NCBI GenBank assembly: GCA_963210315.1
Contig: OY723306.1
Location: 1,178,001-1,242,000 of the forward strand
Direction: 5' to 3'
Source: Rhynchopus euleeides
Lineage: Eukaryota; Euglenozoa; Diplonemea; Diplonemida; Diplonemidae
Length of the DNA: 64,000 nt
Of this stretch, positions 12,301 to 23,643 are shown in pieces. The number at the start of each line of letters is the position of its first letter. Positions within the stretch are counted from its first letter, which is position 1. Made by a program: the position numbers and the translations under genes. The notes below the pieces were generated by a model. It was not told the origin of the DNA. It ran no database searches and saw only the letters and a program-made list of their open reading frames with translations.

Positions 12301-12937
12301 TTCACAACCGCACTGAGGGGGGCCTGCGGTATTCATTTTAAGGTATAAGGGGGCAATGCCACCGTGTGACGAGGATAACCCAGGAGAAACAGCGGCCAAA
12401 GCTGTATGAGACACATCCAAAAAACCCCCGTCCAAAATGTTCAAAAGAGATGTGATTTTCTTCTTTTTTTTGCGGACGGGTGTGGGAGCAGGGTAGTTGC
12501 TTTACCAGATACATATAAAGCACGTCCAAACAAAGAGCGCGGCCACAAAAAATTCAAATCTTTCGAAGAACACCCCGTAAAGAACTACGCAAAGTCGGCC
12601 TTTTAAAAGGGCACCCCGGGGGAAGGGGATGTGTTGTGTTCCAACCCACATGCAAACCGCCGGAAAGATCTCCTCGCCCCTCCCCACACCCCCCCCCCCC
12701 CCCCCCTCGAACCCACGACAGAACGAACCATCGAAGTCGAAAGCAATCCGGATGAAAAAAAACGATGAAAGCACACATAGAAATGACGTCGAGCTTGCCC
12801 AAGAAACGCGAAAGAAAAAAATCACACCCCCCCACCTGAAACGACCCATCGATGGGTGGCATGCAAATGCCCTGGCAATCATTCACGGGGAAGGGTGGGT
12901 GGTGGGGCGGCAACAACCTCGCAGGGGGGGGGGGGAG
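9394..12937. other. Low-complexity intergenic DNA
   Basis: Contains long C and G tracts (for example 9913-9926, 10046-10059), CT microsatellites (about 10886-10905 and 11593-11636) and several T/A runs. Open frames up to 190 codons occur, but they overlap on several frames, have low-complexity composition and match nothing I recognise. Confidence 0.5.
11593..11636. repeat. (CT)n microsatellite
   Basis: Imperfect CT dinucleotide run. Similar runs occur at about 14233-14253, 31651-31672, 53726-53742, 61249-61268, 62153-62172 and 63528-63552, with GA runs at about 14609-14633 and 20586-20604. Confidence 0.9.
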
Positions 12938-12939
12938 TA

Positions 12940-14087
12940 GGGGGGGTCAAATGGGGGTGACAAACACGATTTTTCAAAAAACCGGCGCAGAGGCCCCAAA
13001 GCCCCCGTAAACCCTCCAAACCCCCCCAGATCGGTCCGGAAACCCATCGAACCCCACTTTTCCACCATTCCGGGCACCTCAGGTGCCCGAATTGGGGTAC
13101 CTAAATTTTGTGCCACCGTTTGGTACCGTACAGTGCCACTGTGTGGGAGGTTGGAAAAGAAAATGCCCCAACACACCACATCTGAGGGTTGCAATGCATG
13201 TTGCTTGCCAACCACGTCATCCGGTGGGTGTCAGGCGCTATGTAGGTGGCATCAGCCAGGTCTTCGATGTGTTCTGGCTTGTATATGTACCTCCCTGCCT
13301 GCGGCACAGGCACTGCCTTTGTCCCCCACACCAGCCACAGAGAGCGTATTGTACTCGGTCCACGGTTGCTGATTCATTGTGATGCGTTGTATCCTCGAGT
13401 GAACGTCACACACTAGTGACACCACCACCCGCCATCCGAGAGCTGTATTGACTTTGCGCGCTTCCGTTGCATTCACCTCGCCACGCATATTGCACTGTTC
13501 AGTACCAGTGCTCTTGGGCCAGGCAAAGTAGACCGCAGCAAGTACCAATTCTGGCACAATGGGTACCACGACAGCGCACTTCGTGTGTTCCCGGAATGTA
13601 CAGCTCGTGTTGCAACAGTCGTTGTCAACACATCCCGGTTGTGGAGCACTGCTGCACAGGAATCACACGACCATCTGGACTTGTTCCGTACCTACAGGCA
13701 GCCTCCCGGTGCATGGTGGCAGGGAGGTACATATACAAGCCAGAACTCATCGAAGACCTGGCTAATGCCACCTACATAGCGCCTGACACCCACCGGATGA
13801 CGTGGTTGGCAAGCAACATGCATTGCAACCCTCAGATGTGGTGTGTTGGGGCATTTTCTTTTCCAACCTCCCACACAGTGGCACTGTCCGGTACCAAACG
13901 GTGGCACAAAATTTAGGTACCCCAATTCGGGCACCTGAGGTGCCCGGAATGGTGGAAAAGTGGGGTTCGATGGGTTTCCGGACCGATCTGGGGGGGTTTG
14001 GAGGGTTTACGGGGGCTTTGGGGCCTCTGCGCCGGTTTTTTGAAAAATCGTGTTTGTCCACGTAAAAGGGTGGCATTTGACCCCCCC
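12940..14087 (+). mobile_element. 1148-bp foldback element, copy 1 (TA target site)
   Basis: Begins GGGGGGGTCAAAT and ends ATTTGACCCCCCC, flanked by TA on both sides (12938-12939 and 14088-14089). The arms are long inverted repeats of about 350 bp (roughly 12940-13298 and 13729-14087), with about 430 bp of unique DNA between them. An almost identical element of the same length sits reversed at 54083-55230. TA duplication fits Tc1/mariner-type mobilisation. Overlapping ORFs in the arms are palindromic artefacts, and no transposase is recognised. Confidence 0.85.
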
Positions 14088-14687
14088 TAGGGGGGGGGAG
14101 GGGGGAGGCGTAGCGGGTATTTTTTACTGAAAACTTGCCCGTCTTTATCGCGAATGGCCCTCAAAGTGTATAGAGGATGGGTGTGTGTGATAATTCCACA
14201 GAATGGGTGTTCCGCTCGGAATGCTGGGTAAGTTTCTCTCTCTCTCTCTCTCTCACGTTTGGAAGAATATGGGGGGTTTGTTTCGACACTCAATTTTCGA
14301 ATGAAAAAAAATACTTGCGCCATGCGCAAAGCAGGCGCGGTGCGTTACCAAATAAAGAACGCAGCTCCAAGTCTTTTTAGGTGTAGTGTCCAAACAGCGA
14401 GACAGCCACCCCTTTCATCGGGGGTTGCAAGGAATACGACCGAAAAATCGTTGAAATCATTCAAGCAGCAAAGCCACCCCTCTCTCATTGGGGGATGCAA
14501 CGTGAGAGCTTTTTTGCCCGCTGCCTTTGCACCGGCAGAGCATGGCCGGGGAAAAAAAACGTTCAAACCGGCACAGTGTTTGACACAGTGGGTGAGTGAG
14601 TGGGTGAGAGGAGAGAGAGAGAGAGAGAGAGAGATGCATTTTGCCCGTTGCCTTTGCGCCGGGTTTTTTGCGACATCCCCCCCTCCC

Positions 14688-16255
14688 CAGTGTTGTTAGG
14701 GTGGGTTTAAACTCGGGTTTTAACTCGGGTTTAAACCGGGTTTTTATTGGGTTTTTATGGTTTTTATTCCTGAGATTTCTCGGGTTTAAACTCGGTTTTT
14801 TGGTGGGGGGCGGGAGCGGGGGGTTTTTACTCTACCGAGGGTATCCCGAGAGAATGTCACCCCCTCGAGGGCCCAGGGCCGAGGGACCTACTCAGATCAC
14901 TGCCGCCAGCCATTTTGTACTTGTCTTCGGAGTCTGCGCTGGGATGGTAGAGGTGGTACCTAGGGTACCCCGAGAGAATGTCACCCTCGGCCTCCGCTTG
15001 GGGGGTGACATTCTTCAACGGTTGCCCTGTGTCGCGGATGGGAAGAATGTCACCCCCGGTACGGGGGGGAGGTCCCCCTGGTACCCCCAAAATGGTGGTT
15101 TTCAGTTTCGCGGAATTTGCATTTCCGGCGTTTTTCCGAACCGTGGTGGGGTCATTTGCCAGGAGCACCAGCAGCACCAGCAACGCCAGTAACGCCAGCG
15201 ACGCCCGGAGGAGACCCCTCTCAGAAGAAGTCAAAACCAGCTGCCAAACCAGCCAGGCAATGCAGGATTGTTGCGACCCCCCGACCCAGCGAGACGGAGA
15301 TGACGAGGATCGTGGATGCCTGGGCAGATTTTGTACTGGCTGCCGGCTCCCCCTCTCCATCATTGAGGATGAACATTTCCTCAGGCCGTCGGGGACACGC
15401 CCCAGCCTGGATGTCAAGCAGCTGCCGAGCAGGCACCAACTCGGGGGTAAACTTCTCGATGAGAAGTATGATGCGGTCATGAACTGAGTCCTCGGTTCCC
15501 CGCGCGCAGAAACGTGTAGCGCACATGCGGGAGGCAGACGAATCTGCCCTAGAGCGATGCTCGTTTCATAACAACAGAGCAGGTTTTCCTTCCTCCCGCA
15601 CGATCATCAGCACAGCTAGATCAGGCGTGCCTTCCCCTTTCCCACGGGCCTCACAAGCCTTGCGCTTCTTGGAGCGCAAGACACGTGCTGTCCGTCCTTC
15701 TCGTTCACGTTTCCTCCAGAAGCGGGTGTTGCGTGCGGTTCCGAAGCGCACCCGCTGCATCCCCTCTCCCACCATCTTTCGTTCGGCGGCTATTCCGCGC
15801 TCTTTTCAACGCGTCGTCGCGAAGATTGCGCCTCAGTATCAGCAGGCGCAATCTCCGGCTTCCAGTGTGTGTGTGTCCCCCCTCCTTTACAGCGCAACGA
15901 GGAGGAGAGCGAAACCGTGTGGTGTCACGTAGAGCAAGAGTAGGATAGCGGGCCCGGTTCCTCACGGTATGGTCCTTCGGGGCCAGGCTGCGATGCCAGC
16001 ACGCTAACCCAAATTGCAATACGGTCATGAACGAAGACCTGTGAAAGTTGAACAAGTCGGACAGCCGCGTCCCTCCCTGGCCCCCCTCCCCTCCCGCAAA
16101 CCAGCTCGGTGCACGTAACGTGTTCACCCCCTGCAGCTTCCTACTGGGTTTTTACTCGGTTTAAACCGGGTTTAAACCCGGTTTTAGGGTTTAAACCCGG
16201 TTTTTTGGGTTTTTTTGGGGTTTTTATTCTGGGACCCGGGTTTTTAACAACACTG
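14688..16255. mobile_element. hAT-like non-autonomous transposon (TSD CCCCTCCC)
   Basis: Ends CAGTGTTGTTA (14688) and TAACAACACTG (to 16255) are an 11-bp perfect TIR. A perfect 8-bp duplication, CCCCTCCC, lies at 14680-14687 and 16256-16263. Both ends carry subterminal repeats of GGGTTTAAAC / GGTTTAAACCGGG. The inside contains repeated GAGAATGTCACCC motifs (about 14850-15055) and open frames without a recognisable transposase. The 8-bp TSD and CAGTG ends point to hAT. Confidence 0.85.
15221..15775 (-). other. Possible captured coding fragment inside hAT-like element
   Basis: On the minus strand, frames at 15566-15775 (basic, Arg/Lys-rich) and 15221-15526 (containing HDRIILLIEKFTPELVPA) have more protein-like composition than the surroundings and could be exons of one relic. 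I recognise no family, and no convincing splice pair was found. They may be a captured gene piece or chance ORFs. Confidence 0.2.
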
Positions 16256-16787
16256 CCCCTCCCCCTTTTCCCTCCCCCCCCCCCACCCACCCCACACCTT
16301 CCGCCCCCTACCTCTCTCTTTTGACTCCCTGTTTCAGCCTCTGCCCCATCCACCTACCCCCACACCCCAACATGAAGTATCATATCCACCTGGCGCGGGT
16401 CGTGGAAACGGGTGCCGGATTCGGAGCAGAATTGTGGATTGGGAAAAGGAACCGCCATTCCGCGGTTGTGCCGGTGTCGGTGCAACCTTGCTCTGTGTGT
16501 CCCTGTGGTTGTGTGGTGTCTGAAGCAACTGTGGTAGCAGGGGGGAGTGACTGATACAAAAAGTCTCTGGGTGGTGAACTCGGAAAAAGGGTTGAACGGC
16601 GGTCTGTCTCTTCGAAGGAAGAGTGGATCTGGATGGCAATTTCTTTGACAGATTCGGTCCACGCAGTGGCTTTGCTTTTCGCACGGCCCTTTGTGGCTGC
16701 CACACCAAATCAAATGCCAGGAGAATTCATGGGCCATGCAACTGCACGTTGCCAGAGAATTCAGAGAAAACAAACAGAAAATCAACC

Positions 16788-17495
16788 CAGGGCATTAGTT
16801 TGGGCTGGTTATCCGGTTATGATAACCAGGATTTGGAGAAAACTGGTTATTTCAAAAAATAAAAAAAAGTCAAAAATCTGGCTCGGAACCGGGGGTTTCC
16901 CTGACCAAGTAACCTGCTGCGCTAGCCCCACCAAGCAGCAATAGTACGACACGACCTGCATCTGTCATTCGGCGGCAGATGCAGGCCAAGATTGTACAGC
17001 CCCCTTCTGCGCCGTCCCTCACCGACGAAACCCAGGCCACGACGAAGGTGAGCCAGCATGCGACCCGGATTCGTGTGTGATCGACCCGTAACGTGCCGTA
17101 AGACTGCAACAGCCGGAATGCGGCCAACATCTGCAGCATTCTGCTGGAGCAGACAGAATCCCTGGGGACAGATTCTGGAACCGCGTCGTGTCCTTCGCCA
17201 CTGACTGGTGCAACACCATGGGTGGTGGGAAACCCGGGGCGCAACTCCACGCGTGTAGATGGGTTATCCTCCTGGCACCAGCGCGAATTGTGTGCTGTGT
17301 CTGACACCTCTCACAAACCCGGGGGAAGTAGAGACTATACATAACCTGGGGGTGGGGAGACAGATAATAGCACGCCGCGGTCACAACGGCGCAGGAGGCG
17401 CTCGGGCGCGAAGCGCCCGAGCGAAAATATTTGGTGGGTCATAACCAGGGTAACCAGGTTTCAGGCTCCGTCGGGAAGGTCAAACTAATGCCCTG
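16788..17495. mobile_element. hAT-like non-autonomous transposon, copy 1
   Basis: TIR CAGGGCATTAGTTTG at 16788 is matched by CAAACTAATGCCCTG ending at 17495. ATCAACCC flanks both sides (16781-16788, overlapping the first base, and 17496-17503), consistent with an 8-bp TSD. GGTTATCC / GGTTATGATAACC repeats lie just inside the left end and TAACCAGGGTAACCAGG inside the right. A second, reversed copy begins at 63580 and runs off the window. Confidence 0.8.
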
Positions 17496-18297
17496 ATCAA
17501 CCCCAATGCAAAAAAAAACAACACTGCAGTGAATAATCAGCTCGTCGAGGGAGGGGAGGGCTGAAGCCTGCAACACCTGCTCCAAAAAAAACACGGGAAA
17601 ATCAGCAACAAAAAAAAGACAAAAATATGATAATCCCACAGACAGAACGACGCAGAGTGCGCTCAAACAAAGGCACAGCACCGCGACACACTACCCAATA
17701 TACCGAGCACGATGGGCCGGCTGGTTGCTGCCTCTCCCCCCCGCTCCACCCTCACCCTGCACACCCCCCCCCCCTACTTCCTTGATACGGCGGGCAGCAT
17801 CAGGGGTACTATGGGGGGGTTCCTCTGCCGGCGGCGGCGCGACATCTGCAGTCATTTTTTTACTGCGACAACCACCCACCACCCGATGCAAACAGGCCAA
17901 TCCCCCGCTCTCACACCCTCGTTGTCCCGCGATGGATCGTGGTTCTTCATAGAGGCATCCATTCCATCTCTGGCGCTAGTCCTGTGACCTTTTCCTCCCC
18001 CCCTGCGCACACATGCTGCCTGCACAAACGAAGGCTGCAGAGCGCAGAGCCTCGAACGAGCCTTGCCCCCCCCTCTGACGTTACACGGGAGACTGGGGGC
18101 AGTCTCCCATTCTCCCCCCACCCCTCTTCCTCCATTCCCTCGTGGGGGGGGTGGGGCTCGCTGTAAAAGTTTTCTCAGTTCTCAGACTTGCTCGGTGTTC
18201 CTTTCCCCCCCCCATCCGGTTGAACCTTCTCCTCCCATAGTTGGGGGGGGGGGGGTAAGGGGTGGTGGTGGAGGCGCGAGGCGGAGGTGGAGGCAAA

Positions 18298-21200
18298 ATG
18301 GGTTCCGGTGGGTCGCCGCAGCCGACAACGAAGAAGAAGAGGCTGATGAACGCGCTGCAGGAGCACCCGGGTGTGCTGGATGACTCCGACACAGACCTGC
18401 AGAGGTCTTTCGTGGAGAATCTGGACCCGAATGACCTGGGCAGGGCCGGGCACGACCCCCTCGGGGACAGCGAGCCCATCCCACTCGAGTTCAGCTGGGG
18501 CGGGACGCTCAGCGGGAGCTTTGGCTACGGCGACCCTGCTGACCCCACTTCGGATGCCGGCCCGGCCGCAACCCTTGCGTCTGCCCTGCCCCTCCCTGAC
18601 GGAGAACCGGCTGTCTCCCCGCATCCTCAGCACCACCACCACCCCGCCGACACCGCACCCGGCACCCGACAACAGGACGGGGGCAAGTTGGACCCGGCTG
18701 CACGGGGTTCTGCCCAGGCGAAGCAGCCTGTGTCGCTCCGGTCGGGGTGCCTGAGTGTGGCGGATGAGGTCTACTTTGGGGCAGACGCTGACTCCACCGC
18801 GCGGAAGCGGGCTGAAGGCGCCGGTTCTGCCGGAGGGGGGGTTGCTGTTGGCGGGAACACCGCGGCGGCAACGCAGGCGTTCACCCCGCCTCTACTCCCG
18901 GGCACCCCTGCCGCTGAAGCGGAGGTTTCAGCAGCGGCGGGTGGTGGCGGCGCTGCCCCGCAGGGCGGAGCAGCAGCACCAGCGACAACAGCGGCAGCAT
19001 CGCCCTGGACCCCAACGCGAACCCCTGCGAAGTCGCCTGCGGTGGGGACACCGCTGCCCGAGGGGAGTCAGGCCACCCCGCTGTCCCAGTTCTCCGTGGT
19101 GTCGGTGGTGCCGGACACCGCGGCGGGTGGCGGGTGGATTGCAACCGGGTTTCTCCCGTCGCCCCCGCTGCTCGACCCGGCAGGGGCTGACGGGGACAGA
19201 TCTGCCGCCGGCGATGGTGGCGGCGGTGTTGCAGATCTCGGGCGTCGGGGTGGGCCTGGTTCAGCCGGCCCCATCCCCTACGGTGGTGGCTTGCCCTTTG
19301 TCATGTCGGACGGGAGCCTGGATCCCGCACATACTGCCCTGCCCCTCAGCATTGCGGGGCAGTTGCCTGCGGGAGGTGTCGTGGCGGTGAACGGTGGTGG
19401 AGGCGATGCGAAGCAGGCGAAGGCAAAGGCAAAAGCCAAGGCAAAGGCGGAGAAGGCGGAGGCATCCAAGGGGAGGGGGAAGGGAAGGGCGAAGAAGGGG
19501 GATGGCGGCGGCGATGTGTCGGCGGAGAAGGCGAAGGGGAGGCTGTCCCTCCCGAAGCCTGCGCCGAAGGGGGGGAAGCAGGTGAAGGCGGTGAAGGGGG
19601 TGGCGAAGGAGGGCGGGAAGGTGACGCCGAAGAAGGGTGTCGATGCGGTGGTGGCGTCGCGTGGGGGGAGGTCGGCGGCGAAGCCGGCCCCCAAGAGGGC
19701 GAGGGGGCAGCAGATACCCTTTCCGGTGCCGCCCGCTTCCCCGGGAAAGCAGCAGACGCTGGCGGAGGCATGGGGCGTCCAGCCGGCAAACAAGGTATGT
19801 TGCCACACCCTGCCATACTTGCCCCTTGACTGGAGAGAGAGGGGGGGGGGGTCACTTTAGGAGGCGGTATGAATCAGAGGGCAACAATGGATGGGGTGAG
19901 GAGGGAAGTTGTCTGCAGTAGAACTGTCGATACGAAAGGAAACCGCCCGCTCCATGTCGCCCTGCTGGCCGGAGACGAGTCGGTGAAACTCCTGGTTGCC
20001 CAGGCGCTTCAGCACGACCGCTGTCCACAGGAGGACCCTCCGACCAGCCATCCTGTCCCACGGGTCGGGGGCCTCGTCCCCCGGCTCCTCCGTGTCGGCG
20101 GCGCAGCGCCACATCGCCCTGAGGCTCTCCGCCGTGGGGGGCACAGGGCGTGCGAGCGCCGCATACGCCTCGAAGACGAAGCCCCCACGCACTTTTGTGG
20201 TGATACACGCCTGCTTGACACAGTCCGGGGCCCGCACCAGGGCCCCGGTGAGGATGGTTAAAGTTAAACTCCCTGGCAGGAGCATCTCTAAACGCAGCGA
20301 CATCCTCCATGAGGTTGCCGGGGACTGCCATGTGTATGTACGTACGGGGGACCCGTGAGGAAACCGCCACCGAAGCCGGACTGCTGAATGGTGGTGAGTG
20401 TCCTCAGAGGTTCCCTTCCAACCTTGCTGGCAGCACTACCAGCAAGTGGTAAAACACACAAAAATGGTAAGAGAGGGCAGCCTGCCCACCCAAAGTCATT
20501 CTCCTCACCCGCGATACTTCCTCAGATCTAGCCTCCTAGTGACCCCCCCAAGACGCACCAAAGTGCTTCAACTAGTTGACGAGCAAAGAGAGAGAGAGAG
20601 AGAGGGTGCGAGTATTTTCATTCCGGGGATATTCACACCTTAATCATACGAGAGAGAGAGAGAGGGGATCCTCCCCCCCCCCCCAGAACAGCTCGGCACC
20701 CACGGTGGGATCTTGTAAATTTTACATGTATAACTACAAGTATATACATGTATTATACATGTATAATACTTGCATGTCAACTATTATACATGTATAATAC
20801 ATGTATATGCCTGAAATATACATGTAAAATACATGTATATCAAGTAAAAATACAAGTACCGTATACGTAAATATTTTGGAACGTAAATATTATGGAACGT
20901 AAATATTATGGAACGTAAATATTATGGAACGCTGGTGGGTTGGCGTTCCAGATTTTTTTCGTTCCATAATATTTACAGGGCTTTCTGCGACTCGGGGACT
21001 TGGACCAGGTGATCGGACGGCGTACAGAGTCCCTGACGGGACCTACTCGTGCACTTTTCGCGCGATTCCTGACGCAAGCCGTCCTCACCACCGAGTCCCC
21101 AACTGGCCCTGTAAATATTTTGGAACGTAAATATTATGGAACGGACCGGCCAAAAATGGGCCCGTTCCATAATATTTACGTATACGGTATAATACTTGCA

Positions 21201-22243
21201 TGTCAACTATTATACTTGTATTTTTACTTGATATACATGTATTTTACATGTATATTTCAGGCATTTACATGTATTTTACATGTATAATACTTGTCATGCA
21301 AGTATTATACATGTAAAATACTTGCATGACAAGTAAAATACATGTATAATACTTGCATGACAAGTAAAATACTTGCATGCAAGTAAAATACATGTATTTT
21401 ACTTGCATGCAAGTATTTTACTTGTCATGCAAGTATTTTACATGTATAATACTTGCATGACAAGTATTATACATGTAAAATACATGTAAATGCCTGAAAT
21501 ATACATGTAAAATACATGTATATCAAGTAAAAATACAAGTATAATAGTTGACATGCAAGTATTATACTTGTATTTTTACTTGATATACATGTATTTTACA
21601 TGTATATTTCAGGCATATACATGTATTATACATGTATAATAGTTGACATGCAAGTATTATACATGTATAATACATGTATTATACTTGTAGTTATACATGT
21701 AAAATTTACAAGATCCCACCGTGCCACCAACACCCACCCCACCCCACCCACCCCCTCCTCTCACAGGACACGCCAACTGCCACACCCACCCCGACGCGGA
21801 AGAGGGGGCGCACCCCTTCGAGCGACGGCCCCAAGTCGAAGCGCAAGCGGGATGCGGTAGCCCTCGTGCGTGCGGAGTACGGTGCCAAGATAGCGCTCGA
21901 CACCCTCTTCGCACGTGTGGACCAGGTGGGGAGCGACCTCCCCGCACCCCCGGCGGGCACCGCGCCCTACCCCTGCTTCCACTCCTTCCGCAACCCCTAT
22001 GGGCAGGCCGCGAGCCTGGCATGCTGGCTCGCGCAGTCGCCGCTTTCGCCCTTCCTGCCGCGCCTCCGCCTGCGGCAGCTCGCCCAAGCGGTGCCGCCGA
22101 TGTCTGGTTCTGCCTTTGTCGCGGCTGCGCTGTCCATCGCGCGCGGTTTGCATTCCAGCGAATCCGGCGTGTCGCTCGACTCCCCAGATGTCACGGAGTT
22201 TGTGAAATACTGCGAAGCCCGCTTCAAACCGACACACCAGTGA
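18298..22243 (+). CDS. Lys/Gly-rich basic protein of unknown function, two exons
   Basis: Exon 1 is 18298-19794 and exon 2 is 21767-22243 (stop TGA). The 1972-bp intron starts GTATGT and ends CACAG|G, keeping phase 0 and giving 657 aa. ATG 18298 was chosen for its AAAATGG context over an in-frame ATG at 18262. Residues 1-370 are low complexity (Gly, Ala, Pro). Residues about 372-470 form a Lys/Ala-rich basic tract (KAKAKAKAKAEK and similar), suggesting nucleic-acid binding or a nuclear protein. KQQTLAEAWG, near residue 485, resembles a degenerate PCNA-interacting (PIP) box. Exon 2 opens with a KSKRKR-type nuclear localisation signal and then a conserved-looking segment of about 130 residues that I do not recognise. 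The intron holds transposon B 43 bp upstream of the acceptor. Function unknown; the splice is inferred from phase and consensus only. Confidence 0.65.
20701..21723. mobile_element. CACGGTG-terminus DNA transposon B, intronic
   Basis: Left end CACGGTGGGATCTTGTAAAT is matched at the right end by its complement, with inverted identity continuing about 40 bp. The flanks are CC/CC (20699-20700 and 21724-21725). The body is built of ACATGTATAATACATGT-type near-palindromes with CTTGCATG and CTTGTCATG variants. There is no coding capacity. It lies in the intron of the 18.3-kb gene, leaving 43 bp with a pyrimidine-rich tract before the acceptor. A 329-bp element is nested inside it. Confidence 0.85.
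20859..21187. mobile_element. Nested 329-bp MITE in element B (TA target site)
   Basis: TIR CCGTATACGTAAATATT at 20859 has its complement ending at 21187, with TA flanking both sides (20857-20858, 21188-21189). GTAAATATTATGGAAC-type units are repeated three to four times at the left end and twice near the right. The centre is unrelated unique DNA. The nesting shows it arrived after element B. Confidence 0.75.
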
Positions 22244-23643
22244 TGTGCCGGAGAAAATACTGAGCTTCGGAGGCGCCCCTAATGCATGTGCCAGTCACCC
22301 GGATCGTTCAGCCCAGAGACGTTGCACCGTTAGTCGGAGGAGGGAGGGCTTGGAAACACAGGGAGGCTTGCCAGCCCCGAGGGGGTGTTGCATCGCCCTG
22401 CCGAGAGATGGTGGCTCCAGATAGTGCCCCCGTCACATTGCAGGGGGGCGCTGTGCGTGGTGTCTCTCTCTCTCCCTTCTCTCCCTCCTCCCCTCCCCCC
22501 CGGCCCCCCCCTGTTGTGCGATGCTTCCACTGGCCCCTTTAGAAGCAGCGCCGCTGGGGAGGGACTTGCCAGGCCGGGGGGTGTAGGGCGAAGGCGTCGC
22601 GTGGGGGTGATTTCGGGCCTTTCGGAACAGGGGGCTCCCTGTCAAAGTGTCAAGAAGATAGGCAGGCAGCGTTTTTTGGCAACGAACGCAGTTTTGTCTC
22701 CTGATCAGGGCTGCGGGGAGGTTGCTTTTTTTAGCTTTGCCCGGATTTGGCACAAAACAAACTGAGGTTTGTTGTTTTTTTTCGTGGGGGTGGGGGGGTG
22801 GGTGAGTTGTGTTAGGCGGTCGACTCCCCCCCCCCGTTGCACTAAGCAAAGCTGTGGGGCTGTGGCACAGTCAGGGAGGGGGCAGACCTGTGTTGGGATT
22901 TCTGCCAGAAGGCGAAAGGGAGGACGAAGCCAACTTAACTGAAACGCATGTCTGTCGGCAGTGGGAGGGGGGGCGGAGGGGAGCGATACGTATCAAAAGA
23001 GACCCCACAGACAAACGCGTCTTTTACAGCACAGCCAATGCAACACCACGCAAATCACTATGAACGCTCCAGCGCTGGACGGCAGGCTCCCTAGGACTAC
23101 TAGGGTAACACCGTCTGTTGTGGTGCTGCGAGAAGGGGAGTGGGGTGCAGGTGTGGGCATGCGGGTGTACCAGCAGTGCAGCCTCCGGGTGTGCCCCTTG
23201 GGGATGGTGGAGGGAGGGAGGGAGGGGAGGACAGGGGTGGTGGTGTTCAGGCAGGTGTTCTTCGGCACCAACCAACAAAAAAAAACCTTTTTAAAAAAAA
23301 TGCCCCAGCAGAGCCCATCACTCTGGCCCGGCGACATGGGGCGTGGGCCTGAAGATCACGACCACCCCTCCTCACCCCCCCCCCCCCCCCCACCACCTCA
23401 CCGACCTGGCTTCGTGAGGCTGCAGTATCTGAAACCACTTGGAACAGTCGGCGCGCCCCCCCCACCCTTCCTCCCCTGCCACCCCCCTCCCTCGCATTGA
23501 CGCTCCACCAAACCCCGCGCGTATTGTCATACGGTTTTCAAATCAGCCCTGCAGGGCCTTGCTGCAATCTCTGAAGGGATTAGCCCATCTCCCACCGCCC
23601 CTCTCTTCTCTCTCTTCTCCCCTCATCTCTACTGCTGCTGCTG
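22244..23643. other. Intergenic DNA, one weak ORF
   Basis: This is mostly G/C-tract-rich spacer. An open frame on + from ATG 23060 to 23500 starts protein-like (TPSVVVLREGEWGAG and on through about residue 75), then turns into a Pro-rich low-complexity tail. It could be a short unknown gene or an upstream exon of the G-patch gene; the evidence is too weak to call it. A pyrimidine-rich tract at 23596-23640 precedes the G-patch start. Confidence 0.3.

Noticed and set aside
13083..13916. Protein genes in the foldback elements
   Set aside because: The ORFs mirror each other across the inverted arms and match no transposase; they are consequences of the palindrome.
18503..19855. Long antisense ORFs opposite the Lys/Gly-rich gene
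   Set aside because: Arg/Pro/Ser-rich shadows of a GC-rich coding exon without any domain.
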